DNA from: Scleromitrula shiraiana
Lineage: Eukaryota; Ascomycota; Leotiomycetes; Helotiales; Sclerotiniaceae
Assembly (NCBI GenBank): GCA_028455995.1
Contig: JABELC010000005.1
Span: forward strand, 2,852,001 to 2,916,000
DNA: 64,000 bases
Direction of reading: 5' to 3'
Part shown: one piece after another, positions 1-11,866 of the stretch
Position numbering within the stretch: the first letter of the stretch is position 1
Layout of the letters: each line of letters begins with the position of its first letter
Translations under genes and position numbers: made by a program
Notes under the pieces: model-generated
Databases searched by the model: none
What the model was told of the DNA's origin: nothing
The model's input: only the letters and a program-made list of their open reading frames with translations

Positions 1-184
1 GTGGACTCGTGGAGGAGGGGCGCGGCGGGGCCCCTCGAGCTACCACACAAAAAATAGAAAAATCACGTGAAATAAAAATTAACCGAGGGCTTACTGGCGC
101 ACTCAACTTTGATTTCATAGAGAGATTGTGATCCAGCAACCAACACGCGGAAAATCAAAAGACTGCTAATCAACAACAGTCGCA

Positions 185-634
185 ATGGCGAGTACGTATA
201 TCTAACCATGGTTTAAATTGCAGATGTTTAATTGTATGCTGATTCTTTATCTGAATAGAATCCAAGAACTCGTCTCAGCACAATCAGTCCAAGAAGGCTC
301 ACCGTAACGGGTACGTTTTGCGATTTCACGACCAACTGAACCATTCAAGCCGATTATCGAACGAAATATTCATCACATTCGCGCAAACATAGAGGTGCAA
401 AGATGTTTTAAACAGGGGCTAACATATATCTTCTGCACGCAGTATCAAGAAGCCAAAGACCTCGAGATATCCTTCTCTCAAGGGTTCCGATCCTAAGTTC
501 CGCAGAAACCACAGACATGCTCTCCACGGAACAATGAAGGCATTGGTTCGTCTTTTCTTGTATCCGGATCCTGCCTCAAATACTGACTACATTTATAGAA
601 GGAGTTGAAGGAGGGCAAGCGTGAGACTGCATGA
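185..634 (+). CDS. rpl29: 60S ribosomal protein eL29 (four exons)
   Basis: Join 185..191, 259..310, 443..545, 599..634, giving 65 aa. The product begins MAKSKNSSQHNQSKKAHRNG and continues with IKKPK, KGSDPKFRRNHRHA and KELKEGKRETA, the full fungal eL29 sequence with no extra domain. eL29 is a small basic protein of the large ribosomal subunit. The three introns (67, 132 and 53 nt) all have GT-AG ends; the first interrupts codon 3, so only seven coding bases lie in exon 1, a layout common in fungal ribosomal protein genes. The start is fixed by the MAKSKN N-terminus. The long second intron was checked by eye for a snoRNA and none was seen. Identification is secure; exon borders are hand-made but every phase closes on the family sequence. 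Confidence 0.93.
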
Positions 635-2321
635 AAAACAAGATAGCGCTTCTTTTTCTCGTGGGATTTGGTTGTGGCATGAGTTGCATTTCAATATTTT
701 GCTCTGCGAGGGAAGTGGAAGCAAACCGACATACACTGGGTTAAAGGCCGGGGAGATAGTTCTATCCATTGAATCAACACGAGCAACACCATTCCATTTC
801 AGTCCAATTTCAATCCAGTCCAGAGCACTCTTACAAACGACAACTCAAAATCCAACGCGAAAGTCAACCTAATTACCCCCCTTGTCCACCGTGAAGAAAA
901 GTATTAAAGAAGGCATTTGTGTGTACAGCTCTTTGGGCCATTTCTCCATGCCCACTAGCTGAAAGGATATATTCTTTCGTGCCAAGATCAATTTTCAACC
1001 TTCTCATTACCAAACACTTTTCTCTCTTTACCCTATAGGGCAACGGTGTATGACGAAGAGGTTACAAATCAAAATATTTCAATATATAAAATATACAATT
1101 GTCAAAACCAATATCGTATTCACTTGGAAAAACATCTGGTGAAGTTGCTCAGGTGAATCATTTACAGTCTGCCGCCATAATTTACTGCCCACATAGTAAA
1201 TATTTTAAATTGACCCAGGGAACAGAGCGTGTGATTCACAACTTCTGATTCATATCCATCTTTGATAGACCTTGCATCGTCCGTGATTTGTGAACGATGA
1301 TGAATTTGAAGCTCTAGAAGCACTCGATAGACAGGCAGGCAGGCAGGCACACACGGCAATACAAATACTGGAGGATGAATCTTTAGATATGTTATAATTA
1401 TACGAAAGATGATTGGAAAAGATCCTTAGACAGAAAGTTAAGTACTGGGCTATCACGGAGCAAACAGGCAAGACTCATACTCCAAATTGCATAGCAGCAT
1501 CAGGGGCCTGGCGATGCATCTACCTCACAATACCTGAGGGTTCTTTTAAAATGTGACTTGAATACAATCTAATATAACACAGCACAGTTATGACAATGCA
1601 TTCAGGACCCATGATTCCTAAGAGTGTTCTATGTATATCTCATATCTTTGTAACCAGGTATTGAAAGAAAGGATGGGTGAAAGAAAGAAGGATTATGTAG
1701 ATAGAAGATAAGCCATCTCAAATTCTCAAATTCTCTTGAACAACTTTAGAGTACATAGTAGCTGGAGGTACCGCGTAATTCATGTGCTTGTGAAGATAAT
1801 CGAGAACTTTAGAATTTTTTTACATATGTCTTTGTCAAACAATACCAAGGTGTAGTTGACGAATAATTGGTAAATAATTTTTCCTTGTAAAGTAAAGGTT
1901 CAATGGTTCATCTCTACTCTAATGTACTTGCCTACTACCTACATATAAATAATTTGCAGTTGCCCTCCAAAGCCGCAACCCCCCAACCCCCAAACCCCAA
2001 CCCAAAATCCAGCCTACAAATCTTTAGTAATCTACAACTACAATACCTATTCTATACATATACCCACATACATATCTGTAGTAATTTATTTTGCTCCTCA
2101 GCAGGCTGTGGGTAGCGTGTTGGTATTCAATTTCATTCATTCGTGAAGCAGATCTTTCTAATTCAGGACTTGAGGGATTTGGCTAGAACTACAATTTTCG
2201 CATTGACTTTCATCGAAGCGTTACAGTAGATCTGTCGGCAGCGTTTCACATTTTCCTCGAAAGCAAAATCTCCGACCTTCTTCCCCACTGCATCTGGTTC
2301 GCCTCTAGCTTGCACACAACT
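635..2321. other. Intergenic, eL29 to VTS1
   Basis: About 1.7 kb with eL29 3' sequence at the left and VTS1 promoter/leader at the right. There is a short CAGG-type repeat near 1331-1350 and a C/A-rich stretch near 1970-2010. No ORF with family resemblance and no tRNA-like structure was seen. Confidence 0.6.
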
Positions 2322-4288
2322 ATGAACAATATGTCTGCCAACCACGGAATAGGTAATCGCAACAGCACTCCCGTCGAATCAAACAATACTTCTTCTCTTC
2401 GACCTCCCTCTTCACGCGCTATCGGCTCAGGTCATCATCTTCGAGCATCTGCTGATATGGCTGCATTCTCAAGTTCACAATCTGCCAGTCGCAGTTCAGT
2501 TCGCCCTTCGTCTGATTTTTATGGGACTCAACAAGGCCATGGCCAGAATGCTCCAGAAAACGATGCCTCTGATAAGATAGCTCAACAGTGGATCGCTGAT
2601 ATTGATCAATACGAAACTACCCTGGAAGAAATGGCGGCTGCAACTTTGGATCAAGATTTCAAAGATGAGCTAAGTGCAATAGAGCAGTGGTTCAGAGTCC
2701 TAAGTGAAGCTGAACGGACCGCCGCTTTGTATGCTCTGCTTCAGCAGACTACACAAGTTCAGATCCGTTTCTTCATTCAGGTCCTGCAACAGATGGGCAA
2801 AAGCCATCCTGTGTCCGGTGTGTTATCGCCAGCAAACTTCGACAAAGGTTCGTATCTATTCTCCATACTTCCAGCGGGCATTCTGACTGACACTGTAATT
2901 CTAGATCCTATGTCAACCAGGTTAAGTGATGCAATGAATAAACTCAGCGTTGAAGGTTCAAGAAATTCTTTGGCTCGTCCGCCACCCACACCATCTGCGA
3001 AGAGACACTCTGGTCTTGATCCTTCTACTATTAATGCTATGTTTCCCGATGCCGCTGCCGCGATCGCAACGGAGAAAGCAAAATACACTCAACAAACTGG
3101 TATCCAACCTTCTTCAAATCGAAACAGTGCAGCATACGACCCCCGTGCATCTCTTACCGCACCCATCATTTCTGGACCTGGAGAAACCACCGATAACAGC
3201 GCACCTCCAGCATCGCCTTGGGGATCTCGGAATAACGATCAAGCAAATAGGCCTAAATCCTCTTCGGGCCAACCACCAATGGGTCAGTTCATGCAGCCCC
3301 CACCTTCAGCAGGCCTTCGCTCCCCGAGGACCCAGATTTCAGGTTCGTCGAACCTCCAGAATACGGTAATCAACGCCCCGGATAACCAGGTTCTTGATAT
3401 GCCACTCCTGTCACCATATAATGCCGGGAATGGCAACTGGGCTTCCATGGTCAACACACCTATGGTTCCTTCTTTCAACGCACCAAACAGCAATACCCAA
3501 GCTGATATGGTCGCAAACGCTACAGCCATGAAGTTGGCTGCTCTATCAACCGTCAACAACCGTTTTGCTTTAGATGATGTTCGAAAGTATCGCCGTGCGA
3601 GATCAAATGATGGTCATGCATCAGGCGGGCCAATCCCACCTTCACCCGGTCTTCCAAATAACATGCCAGGTGCCAATGTTGTTATGATTAACGAGCACGG
3701 TCAAGTCCTTAGTCGCGAGCAAGTTATGGCACTCCAGTCGCAGCAAAATTCTTTTGGCAGACAATCTTCTAGACCAAGTTCTCCAGGTTTACCTATGCAA
3801 TCCAATTTCGGTCAAGTCAGCTTTACTTCTCCACAGAATAATGGATTTCTCACAGCGTATGATGGGGCATCTCCACTGCTCAACAATGGAATGGGGACCT
3901 TGAGCTTGGGCCCATTTGGTATAGGACAACACGAGGGTTATATTTCAGACCATAGCGATATGGTAAGGGGTCGATCGCCCCGTGGACGACGAGGTAGCTC
4001 CAAGCCCCCTGAGGATCCCACCGATCCTAGCCTTTTGCAAGATATCCCTAGCTGGCTAAGAAGTCTGAGATTACATAAATATACCGATAACTTGAAGGAC
4101 ATGAATTGGACTGAGCTTGTAGAGTTAGACGACAAAGCCTTGGAGGAAAGAGGGGTTAATGCCCTTGGTGCAAGGAGAAAGATGCTCAAAGTCTTTGAGC
4201 AGGTGAAGGGTAGGTCTATTCAATTCATATTTACAGGGGCGCGTGCTAATACTACGTAGAAGCGAAAGCGGAAGGCAAGCTCTCATGA
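2322..4288 (+). CDS. vts1: VTS1/Smaug-type SAM-domain RNA-binding protein
   Basis: Join 2322..2847, 2905..4209, 4260..4288, giving 619 aa. Residues about 555-610 form a SAM domain (DIPSWLRSLRLHKY, then ALGARRKMLKVFEQVK). In the Vts1/Smaug family this domain binds hairpins in target mRNAs and recruits CCR4-NOT for deadenylation in the cytoplasm. An N-terminal helical segment (IAQQWIADIDQYE to about residue 160) matches the conserved Vts1 N-terminal region; the middle is low-complexity Ser/Pro/Asn. Intron 1 (57 nt) keeps the frame, so a continuous ORF exists across it; removing it gives SPANFDKDPMSTRL. Intron 2 (50 nt) restores the family C-terminus EAKAEGKLS. Translation could start at 2322 or at ATG 2331; an in-frame TTG further upstream is not a credible start. 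Confidence 0.9.
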
Positions 4289-5023
4289 TCGATTTTATCT
4301 CATCGATAGCAATATTACTACGACAAGTCTACGGATCACACATGTCTATACGTACTGGCAATTTTTGCTCTTTTGAAGTTCAGGATTGTATCGAAATTGA
4401 GGAGACTATAACGGCTACTTGCTCATCTTTAGCTTCTGGGAGTGGTTGGTGTTGGATTTCTACTTTAACAAAGTACATGCACTGCATAATTCGAATTATT
4501 CTTTCTTTTAGATATGCGGGGATTTCAATGTTCCAGTAGTGATTTAAAAACTTTAATATGAAATGAAATGAATTTTTTCTTATTCTCTCAATCTTCAGTG
4601 GAATACACATTTATTGAGAGAGCTATTTCCTTTTCTTGCCTTCGTCTGGGTAGCTGTTGCAGTTTTGCAATAGATAACGAATGTAGCCTTGTCATGTAGC
4701 TAATCGTAAATGTGGAGCAATTAATTATGTAATATGCAAGGCTGCGAAACAAATTGAAATATAATATTCTACTCCAGGGCTGCTTGACAATAAACATAGG
4801 TTTTTGCATCTCAATTTCAACTTTTTACTCCGTTTACTTGCAAGCATAAAATTTCGCTTTTCAATCAGCATGCAGATGTAGCTCGCACAGAAATCTTATC
4901 TCATCGGTTAGGAACCACTATGTGCCTTTAGCCCTTTCTTTCACAGCCTTTCTCTTCCACTACATTAAACTACACTGTTATACCACAAAAAGATATCTTT
5001 GAAGTGAGAGTTGATACGTCACA
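4289..5023. other. Intergenic, VTS1 to TFC4
   Basis: 735 bp holding the VTS1 3' region and the TFC4 upstream region. Short ORFs here on both strands have no recognisable similarity. Nothing else was seen. Confidence 0.6.
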
Positions 5024-8000
5024 ATGGCTCAGTATCGTGTCCGTAATAATGGGCTACAGGGACATGATATGGATATTGATTCGGGTCATCAATATCCAGA
5101 TCCAGAGCTGAATCAGATTCAGAATTCTACATGGTCTGCCAGATATGATACCTCAGAAGCCGATGACATCGCCGAAAATGGTTTAGAAGGGGCCAGGTCT
5201 GAGTTTGAAGCTCAGATTATGATGCAAAGGAGAATACGAAGGCAGTCCGATGATGCCAGCGATATCTTGGATATGGAACTTGGGCAAGTTAACGTCGATA
5301 ACTGCTAGGGCAGTACTTAAAGTTATGTCTAGCTAATTGATGCTTTTGTAGAGATGAACCTGATTCTGACCCAGACTACCAAGAGTTCGATAAAGGTATC
5401 CTGAAAATGCAGAATGAAGTTCGTCAGATCAGGCATATTGATAGTGATGATGATTCGGCGGCCGATGATATTGGACGCACAAGTACACGAGGAGGACGAC
5501 GTGCACGTGGTTTGAATCGTGGTAAAGGTGTTAAACGTGGGATTAGGGGTCCACGCAAAGCTGCTGAACCGACTGGAGACATTAAATTGCGTCTAGGCCA
5601 GGCCAATCAAGCCTTTATCAGTGGACGGTATGAAGAGGCCAGAGATATTGCCTCGGAAATTGTTCGAATCAACGCCGAGACTTATGAGGCATGGACTCTA
5701 CTAGCCTCTACCTTTAAAGAATTGCAAGATGCCAACAAAGCTGTTATGGCTCTCATGGTGGCTGCTACAATGAGGCCGAAACATCCTGCGCCGTGGTTCA
5801 ATTGTGCTTATTTTGCCTTGAATGAAACCGGTGATCACAGATCTGAGTACCTCATCTCCGCTCAGTATGCTTGTTCGCAGATAATTAGAGCAAATTCGAT
5901 GAACCTGGAGGCTCGAAGATTAAAGGCTTCAATCATGGTCGAGCGTGGAAATTTCGGTCACGCAATCACAGAGTACAAGTTCATTCTCAAACACATGCCA
6001 CTCGATATGGATGTGGTCCAAAAACTTGCCGCAGCTTACGTTGATCAAGGCGAGGTAGAGCATGCCAGAGAACTTTATAGAACAACGATCACAGGAATCA
6101 AAAGCGCTGATATCGATGAAAATCATGTTTTCAGTTGGACAGATGCCTATGCTTACATTGAGCTGTATGGGATTTTGGAGCAATATAAAGAGGGTATTCA
6201 AGAGCTCAAGGCTGTAACTAGATGGTTACTTGGTCGTGAGAAGGAGAATTTTTGGGATCGCTTCACGAATGATGATCGAGAGTGGGATGATGACAATCTC
6301 AGACGACAGGAATGTCCCGAATTTACTACCAGTACGTTTCTCTTGAATCAGTATGGTAAAGGTCTTCCAATCGAGTTTCGAATCAAACTGGGATTGTACC
6401 GTATGGGCCTTGGGCACTATGTCGAAGCGTTGGTAAGTAAACTCGCGGCATGTGGCATAGATATGGTCACTAATAATATAGCGTCATTTTCATTACTTAA
6501 AACCATCAGGTGATGAAGAGCTAGGCCTTTCTGAAGATTATCCTCATCTTTTTGAAGAGGTGGCCGACAGTTTATTTCGTAGTAACTTCTACAAAGATGC
6601 TCTAGGCTTCTACAAACCATTGACACAATTCACTGGTCCAGAAGGCGCCTCCCTCCAACTGAAAATTGGTAAGTGCTGGCTCAATGAAGGGAATGACAAG
6701 GAGGCCGAAGTTTGTTTCCAGACAGCGGTGCAACTTGAGGAAGAAAATATATTAGCAAGAATGGAACTTGCTAGGTTGTACGAAAGATTGAATGAGAAGG
6801 AGCAGGCCTTCGTATATGTGAATGAGATCATTGCACTTCGTCGAAGCCATCTTGAAATATCCGAAGATCAACCAATAGCTTCTAATGTCGAAGCGCCAAG
6901 GAGTTCGGCTCCGAAAGCTGCGGCTTCAAGGCAGAAACATGCCCCTTCTACGTCGACGTCGGTTCGGAAACCGAGATCTCGCTATAAGCCCCATAGACTC
7001 GCAGATCCTTCCGAGAGATTGAAAGAAGAAGCAGCTAGGGCAGAACAACTTCAGAGTCAGTACTCAACCATGCGAAGCGAGCTTGAGAAAATGAGAGCTG
7101 GTGAACTCAAAGCAACCTCTACCTGGATGGATGCTGCCAGGGATCTTGTTGATGATTTTCGAGGTTTCAAAACGTTTTATCCGTGGGACAAATATATCAA
7201 ATTTTTGGGGTATACAAAGAACGATCGTGTGCAGGCTGAGACAGTCCTAGAGACGGACCTTACAGAGATGGCAGAACGTTTATCAAAAAGTGTGTAAATT
7301 CTTATTCTAGCAAGCCATCCGATGGAACACTAACAATTGTAGATTTGGGAGCCGAAGCCGAGGACAAGACAGCTGCCACAGCTGCCAATATTCCAGCTGA
7401 TTATCGAGGTATAACATTTAGTGCCTGGTTGGATATCTTTTTAGAGTACGCAATATGTCTTGCTAGAGAAGGAAAAGCTCGTGAATCATATGAGATTTGC
7501 GAAGCTGCCAAGGATGCAATCGTCTTTTATCATTCTCGTGAAGATATGTTCCTCATTCATGTATGCTGGGGTAGTAAGTTTATGTCATGGTTGTAGACTA
7601 GAGAGATGCTAACCTGTAAACAGCCTGCGCTCTACTCTGTAACGATGAGGAGATGTGTGTTACGGTGGCAAGATATTTCATGAGAGAGTACCAATTTACC
7701 ACGGATTCTTATAGAATGTATGCTGCCATAGCGAGACTGTGTCAATCTCCTGTCTCTTGGTACTGCTCAGGACCAACGCAGAAATATATGCTGCGTCAGG
7801 TCAAGGCCATGGATTTCGGCCTCGTTGATGCAGCTCGTAGGAAAAGAAATTTTTCTGAGAAAGCTGCATACACCACCCAAGACAAGAGTGGACAGGCAGT
7901 CATCAATGATGATATGGACATAGCACTTCTCATGCTATATGGCCACATCCTATATGCTGGGACAAGCTATGTATATGCTCTAAGTACTTCAACCTCGTTC

Positions 8001-8443
8001 ATCAAAAAAGTCCCAGATGCTAATACCATAACACAGATTACTTTTTAAGAGCTTATGCTCTTGATCCTCACAACCCTGTTATCAACATGAACATCGGTCT
8101 TGCATATGTACATCACGCTCTGAAGCGACAAGCAGACAATCGCCAATTTTTGATTCTTCAAGGCATGTCGTTTTTGTTCGATTACTACAAATCACGTCAA
8201 GAATCAACTGTCGTTGAGGAGCGGCAAGAGGCTCATTACAACCTAGCCAGAGTTTATCACATGCTCGGTATATCACATCTTGCGATCACATATTACCTTC
8301 GTGTACTCAATGAGACCAGTGCCCATGATAGTTCACGAGAAGATATAGCCATCGATGCTGCGCATAACCTCAAAACCCTTTGTATGATTGCTGGAAACAA
8401 AAAAATGGCAAATGCCATAGCTAAACAATGGTTGGTAATTTAG
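5024..8443 (+). CDS. sfc4: Transcription factor TFIIIC subunit TFC4/Sfc4 (TPR protein)
   Basis: Join 5024..5283, 5352..6432, 6482..7289, 7343..7573, 7624..7983, 8037..8443; all phases close and give 1048 aa, close to yeast Tfc4 (about 1025). Family role: the tau131 subunit of TFIIIC recruits TFIIIB (through Brf1) to tRNA and 5S genes. Visible layout: acidic N-terminus (DEPDSDPDYQEF), a basic Arg/Gly patch near residues 134-157, a first TPR array from about 165 (QANQAFISGRYEEA), a linker with KPRSRYKPHR near 610, and a second TPR array to the end (LNYFLRAYALDPHNP, ARVYHMLGISHLAI). Intron 1 has no usable GT donor in the right phase; a GCAAGT donor at 5284 solves the join and gives MELG-DEPDS. 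The donor of intron 4 could be 7574 (GTAAGT, chosen) or 7571 (GTAGTA); both keep phase. Confidence 0.92.
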
Positions 8444-9478
8444 CTATGTTGTCATGAATACATATCAAAATCAAAAGATTGTGATCCGTTAATATCTTTA
8501 AGGAGAGGGGAGGAATGGTGAGTAATCCAAAATGATTTTTGGTTTTACCCTAAGTAGGCGGCCACTCCGATATTTACGCACCACTACTATTCTACTTCGA
8601 ACTTCAACAACCCAATAATGGCGTGTAAACACCAAGAAGTTAAGAACTAGAGCGGCCGTGATAGCCTTACTGCATTTGAACAGTTTGCGGGAAAGCACAG
8701 CACCCTCATGTCCACGAGTCGTGGTATATATATAGTATGTGCAGTAGGTATCGGCTCTACCTAGATCCGCCGATTTCCCGGCAGTAATCAGTAATAATAA
8801 GGCCTCTTTACAAATCACTAGTTGGACATAGAAAGCTTAAATACACACCCTAAAACATAGTCTAAACAAGGGCTTCATCATAATTAATAAGTCAGTGCGC
8901 ATACGAGTACATTGGCGTGGTATGTTTGAATGGATATTATTTCTATGGTGATACAGCCTAAGTTTCCCCTGAAGTTTCTATCATATGGTATTTATATTTA
9001 TCTGACTCTTGAGATGCAGTAATGATCCCAATCAATGAACTTTGTCGACGACAACAAACGACTATCTGGTGGATTTCATTTTTATTTTTTATTTTTTTGA
9101 ATAATATCTACTCTCCTATATGTAGAATATAAGTCAATAAAGAATCTTGTTTGCTTTTTTTCCCCCTTTCCCTCATTTTCCTCTATCCGAGCTCTGACCT
9201 CTTATTAGGGCTGAGTTGGTTTTTTTCCAATGTTGACAATGCAATGCCCAACAAGTTTAACCCTTTAACAAATTGAAACCTCTCAGCAGCACTAGTATGC
9301 TCTTGGTTATTCAAACCCTTAGACCCTGTGAAACAGACATCCGGTGAAATGAGTTGTCTGATCTTTCTTCAACGTGCAGAAAAGCCATATCATACAAGTA
9401 CTACTCCATTTGATTCATTATAGAGGTTTGTTCTTGATCTCATCAGTACCGTTGCACTCAATTATTCACAGTGTACCT
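8444..9478. other. Intergenic, TFC4 to membrane protein gene
   Basis: About 1 kb. T-rich stretches occur near 9080-9100 and 9155-9185, the second just after an A/T-rich segment. The ORF of the next gene can be extended to a GTG at 9374, but no ATG lies there, so this part is taken as leader. No RNA gene was recognised. Confidence 0.55.
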
Positions 9479-10645
9479 ATGTCTTCTACAGCGGAAGTAG
9501 GCAGTAATGAAGGCCAAAATACTCAGTCAAGCCAGTCCCATGCCGTCAACAATTCCGTAGGACGAACAGAAAGTGGAATTGGCTCTACTGCAGAAGAGTC
9601 TCTTCCTCATGACTCAATTGGAAATAGCCCACCCTCACAGATCAGTAAGAACTGTCCTACCGATAAAAACACGATTGAGAATACTGCTAACCCCATTATA
9701 GATGAGGAACCTTCCCTCGGTTCAAGCGTAGACGAAATAGCCTCCACCATGTTGCCGCCACCGCCACCGTATGAGAAGCTGGCGCAGAAGAATCCTAAGC
9801 CTACAGATCATTTATCAATCACAATAGGGCCGCCTGTCATTATACTGTTTGATATCGTGGTTCCATGCATTATTTATTACGTTTGGTACGATATTCATCA
9901 GTCTCGTTGGGCCAGGGATTGCCAAGTTTACAAAGACCAAAACGAAATATGTCCTCTTGCCAAACCAGAGTACGACAAAGACATTCTCGGTTATGCTATC
10001 ATTTCCTTCGGTGCGGGCGAGTTGTACATTCTGGTTGTCCGCGTGTTGCGCCTCATTCGAGATTATGAACAATGCGCCCCTCTTTTATCTCGAGCAAAAT
10101 GGGAACTTGATGCTACATCATGGGTTTATGGAGTATCCATGCTCTGTGCACTGATTCCATTCGTTGTTGGTAGCACCTTGACAATTCCTGAACTCTACCT
10201 CTATTCTCCTGGATTCCTCATGGGATTTCTGGGTATCGTGATGTTTATAACTCTCATTCCTTTCAAAATTCCTATCGGTATCGATTCCCATGCGAGGGGA
10301 ACTCGAATGCGTCCTTTCATATACTATGCCGCGGAAGATTTTATTGCCGTCGATGGATTACAAGATCGAGAATTTCGGGTACGCTATAACGCGCGATACG
10401 ATGCCTCGAAAGGTTTTAGGCGTATGTTTGTAGTTCTGACGATTTGGTGGATCTTTGGGGTACTTGTATATCTCGGATGTCTGTCAGCCGTAATATGGAC
10501 ACTCGAATTCCATTATGCATTCGGGTTATCCCTGGGCATTCTTTTTGCATATCTTTTGATCTGGGCGCTGGTATCGTACTATTGGGTAGGAGTTGTTATG
10601 GCTCGGGAAAAGAGAGTATATAACTCGGAGGTTAGGAAAGCTTGA
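9479..10645 (+). CDS. Six-TM fungal membrane protein with PPxY motif
   Basis: Single-exon gene, 388 aa from the first in-frame ATG (9479). Family not recognised. Residues 1-110 are hydrophilic, Ser/Thr/Asn-rich and probably disordered, with a proline run ending in PPPPY (residues about 94-98), a PPxY motif of the kind bound by WW domains of Nedd4/Rsp5 ubiquitin ligases. Hydrophobic segments follow at about 117-137, 170-191, 215-235, 243-263, 316-341 and 347-372, separated by a charged loop 265-315 (DREFRVRYNARYDASKGFRR). The C-terminus is short and basic. No catalytic motif was seen. It converges on the hydrolase gene, with 165 bp between the two stop codons. A role as a PPxY-regulated membrane protein or adaptor would be inference only. 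Confidence 0.8.
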   Translation: MSSTAEVGSNEGQNTQSSQSHAVNNSVGRTESGIGSTAEESLPHDSIGNSPPSQISKNCPTDKNTIENTANPIIDEEPSLGSSVDEIASTMLPPPPPYEKLAQKNPKPTDHLSITIGPPVIILFDIVVPCIIYYVWYDIHQSRWARDCQVYKDQNEICPLAKPEYDKDILGYAIISFGAGELYILVVRVLRLIRDYEQCAPLLSRAKWELDATSWVYGVSMLCALIPFVVGSTLTIPELYLYSPGFLMGFLGIVMFITLIPFKIPIGIDSHARGTRMRPFIYYAAEDFIAVDGLQDREFRVRYNARYDASKGFRRMFVVLTIWWIFGVLVYLGCLSAVIWTLEFHYAFGLSLGILFAYLLIWALVSYYWVGVVMAREKRVYNSEVRKA

Positions 10646-10810
10646 TTTTTTTAGCGTAAAGTTAATAGATACCATTAGATGATTAATCTCATAGCTGCTC
10701 AAATGCTAAAGAATGAGTTTCATATCGATTCAGTTTCCTATATCAGAATGATTATAGATCTATATCTTTTATGGTAACATCATCAAGAATAAGTATTAAG
10801 TTGGTCTGGA

Positions 10811-11866
10811 TCAACCGCTGCTCTTTACCAAGTGGTCAAGAACCCATTTGATTTCATCAACTATCAGCTCCGGCTCAAGTAACTGCACGTTATGTCCACT
10901 ATTTAAGGTATTCCTAAACCTATGCACAGTTGAAAGATTCATTATCTCCTTGGCACGCACAATGGAAGTTTCTTGCCAGAACTTTATAAACTGTCTCATC
11001 CCTTCTTGTTCTTTCTCGGATCCGTTGCCTGCTTTAACACCAGCTTCGTATATCCGTTGAAAATCGCGGACTGTATTGGCATGAATAACACTAACAGGAT
11101 GGTTTCCCAAAATTTGCTTCTGAAGTTGTTGCTTCGCTGCTAGCACTGGGGGATCGCTCTTCGAACCTGCTCCCTCGGCCACTTGAGTAGTTATCGTTGA
11201 AGGGTTTCTTTGCACGTCCAACACAACCTGGAATTCTTTTTCGGACAGTACAGTATCTGCTTTGATACCTGTGATATCGAAGTAGTCGATACCAGTCATC
11301 ATAGTTTCGAGATACGAATAAAAGTCCTCGTGGTCTGAAAACGTGTTTTCCTGATTCGCATCCACGAAAACCATGCCTACAACATTGTTGGGCCTTAGGT
11401 GTAGAAATTCTCTAGATGTCCTTCCACCCCACGAGTGACAAACAATAATATATGGCGGCTTGATACCCGCATTATTGAGTAGTGTATCAAGATCACGGGC
11501 CACGGAGGCGGCAGTGATGGTGTCTGAGGGAGTGGTTGGGATTTCGCTCTTTCCCAATCCCGATCGATCATACCATAAAAATCGTGCAAATGGCTCAACA
11601 AGTCTCCTTACAGCTACCCATTCATCGATGGTACTTCCAAGACCTTGCATCAACACGACAATTGGCTCGCCCTCGTGCCGGTCAAGACCTGATGTCGCTA
11701 CATAAAGACGATGACTACCTATTGAGACGAGACTAGATTTCTCACCTCGGTCCCAATCTTGGACAGACTCGAGATTCATGCTGGGTGATTGAATATGCTC
11801 TAAGTATAGTGATAGAACATGAACAGTTGGACAGTTGGAGGTGGGGGATAAAGTGGGGTGGGACAC
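10811..11866 (-). CDS. Alpha/beta-fold hydrolase
   Basis: Intronless, 351 aa. The alpha/beta hydrolase pattern is clear: strand plus oxyanion segment VVLMQGLGS (71-78), FLWYDRSGLGKSE (97-108), nucleophile elbow VCHSWGG with Ser145, the post-beta6 stretch GMVFVDANQ (164-172) and the catalytic-type His325 in NSGHNVQLLEPE. The elbow reads Cys-His-Ser-Trp-Gly, so Cys143 replaces the first Gly of the usual GxSxG. Substrate cannot be told; the family includes esterases, epoxide hydrolases and haloperoxidases, and a nucleophilic Ser favours an esterase/lipase-like reaction. There is no signal peptide, so it is probably cytosolic. Met30 (MNLESVQDW) is an alternative start nearer the conserved region. 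The next upstream gene on the same strand is about 1 kb away, so there is no obvious co-regulation. Confidence 0.85.
   Translation of the reverse strand: MSHPTLSPTSNCPTVHVLSLYLEHIQSPSMNLESVQDWDRGEKSSLVSIGSHRLYVATSGLDRHEGEPIVVLMQGLGSTIDEWVAVRRLVEPFARFLWYDRSGLGKSEIPTTPSDTITAASVARDLDTLLNNAGIKPPYIIVCHSWGGRTSREFLHLRPNNVVGMVFVDANQENTFSDHEDFYSYLETMMTGIDYFDITGIKADTVLSEKEFQVVLDVQRNPSTITTQVAEGAGSKSDPPVLAAKQQLQKQILGNHPVSVIHANTVRDFQRIYEAGVKAGNGSEKEQEGMRQFIKFWQETSIVRAKEIMNLSTVHRFRNTLNSGHNVQLLEPELIVDEIKWVLDHLVKSSG

Noticed and set aside
311..442. snoRNA in the second eL29 intron
   Set aside because: No paired C/D or H/ACA boxes found.
621..872. 83-codon plus-strand ORF
   Set aside because: Starts at a non-ATG codon inside the last exon of eL29 in another frame and runs into its 3' region; no family resemblance.
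3284..3559. ORFs in other frames within VTS1
   Set aside because: Shadows of the real coding frame, with no conserved motif.
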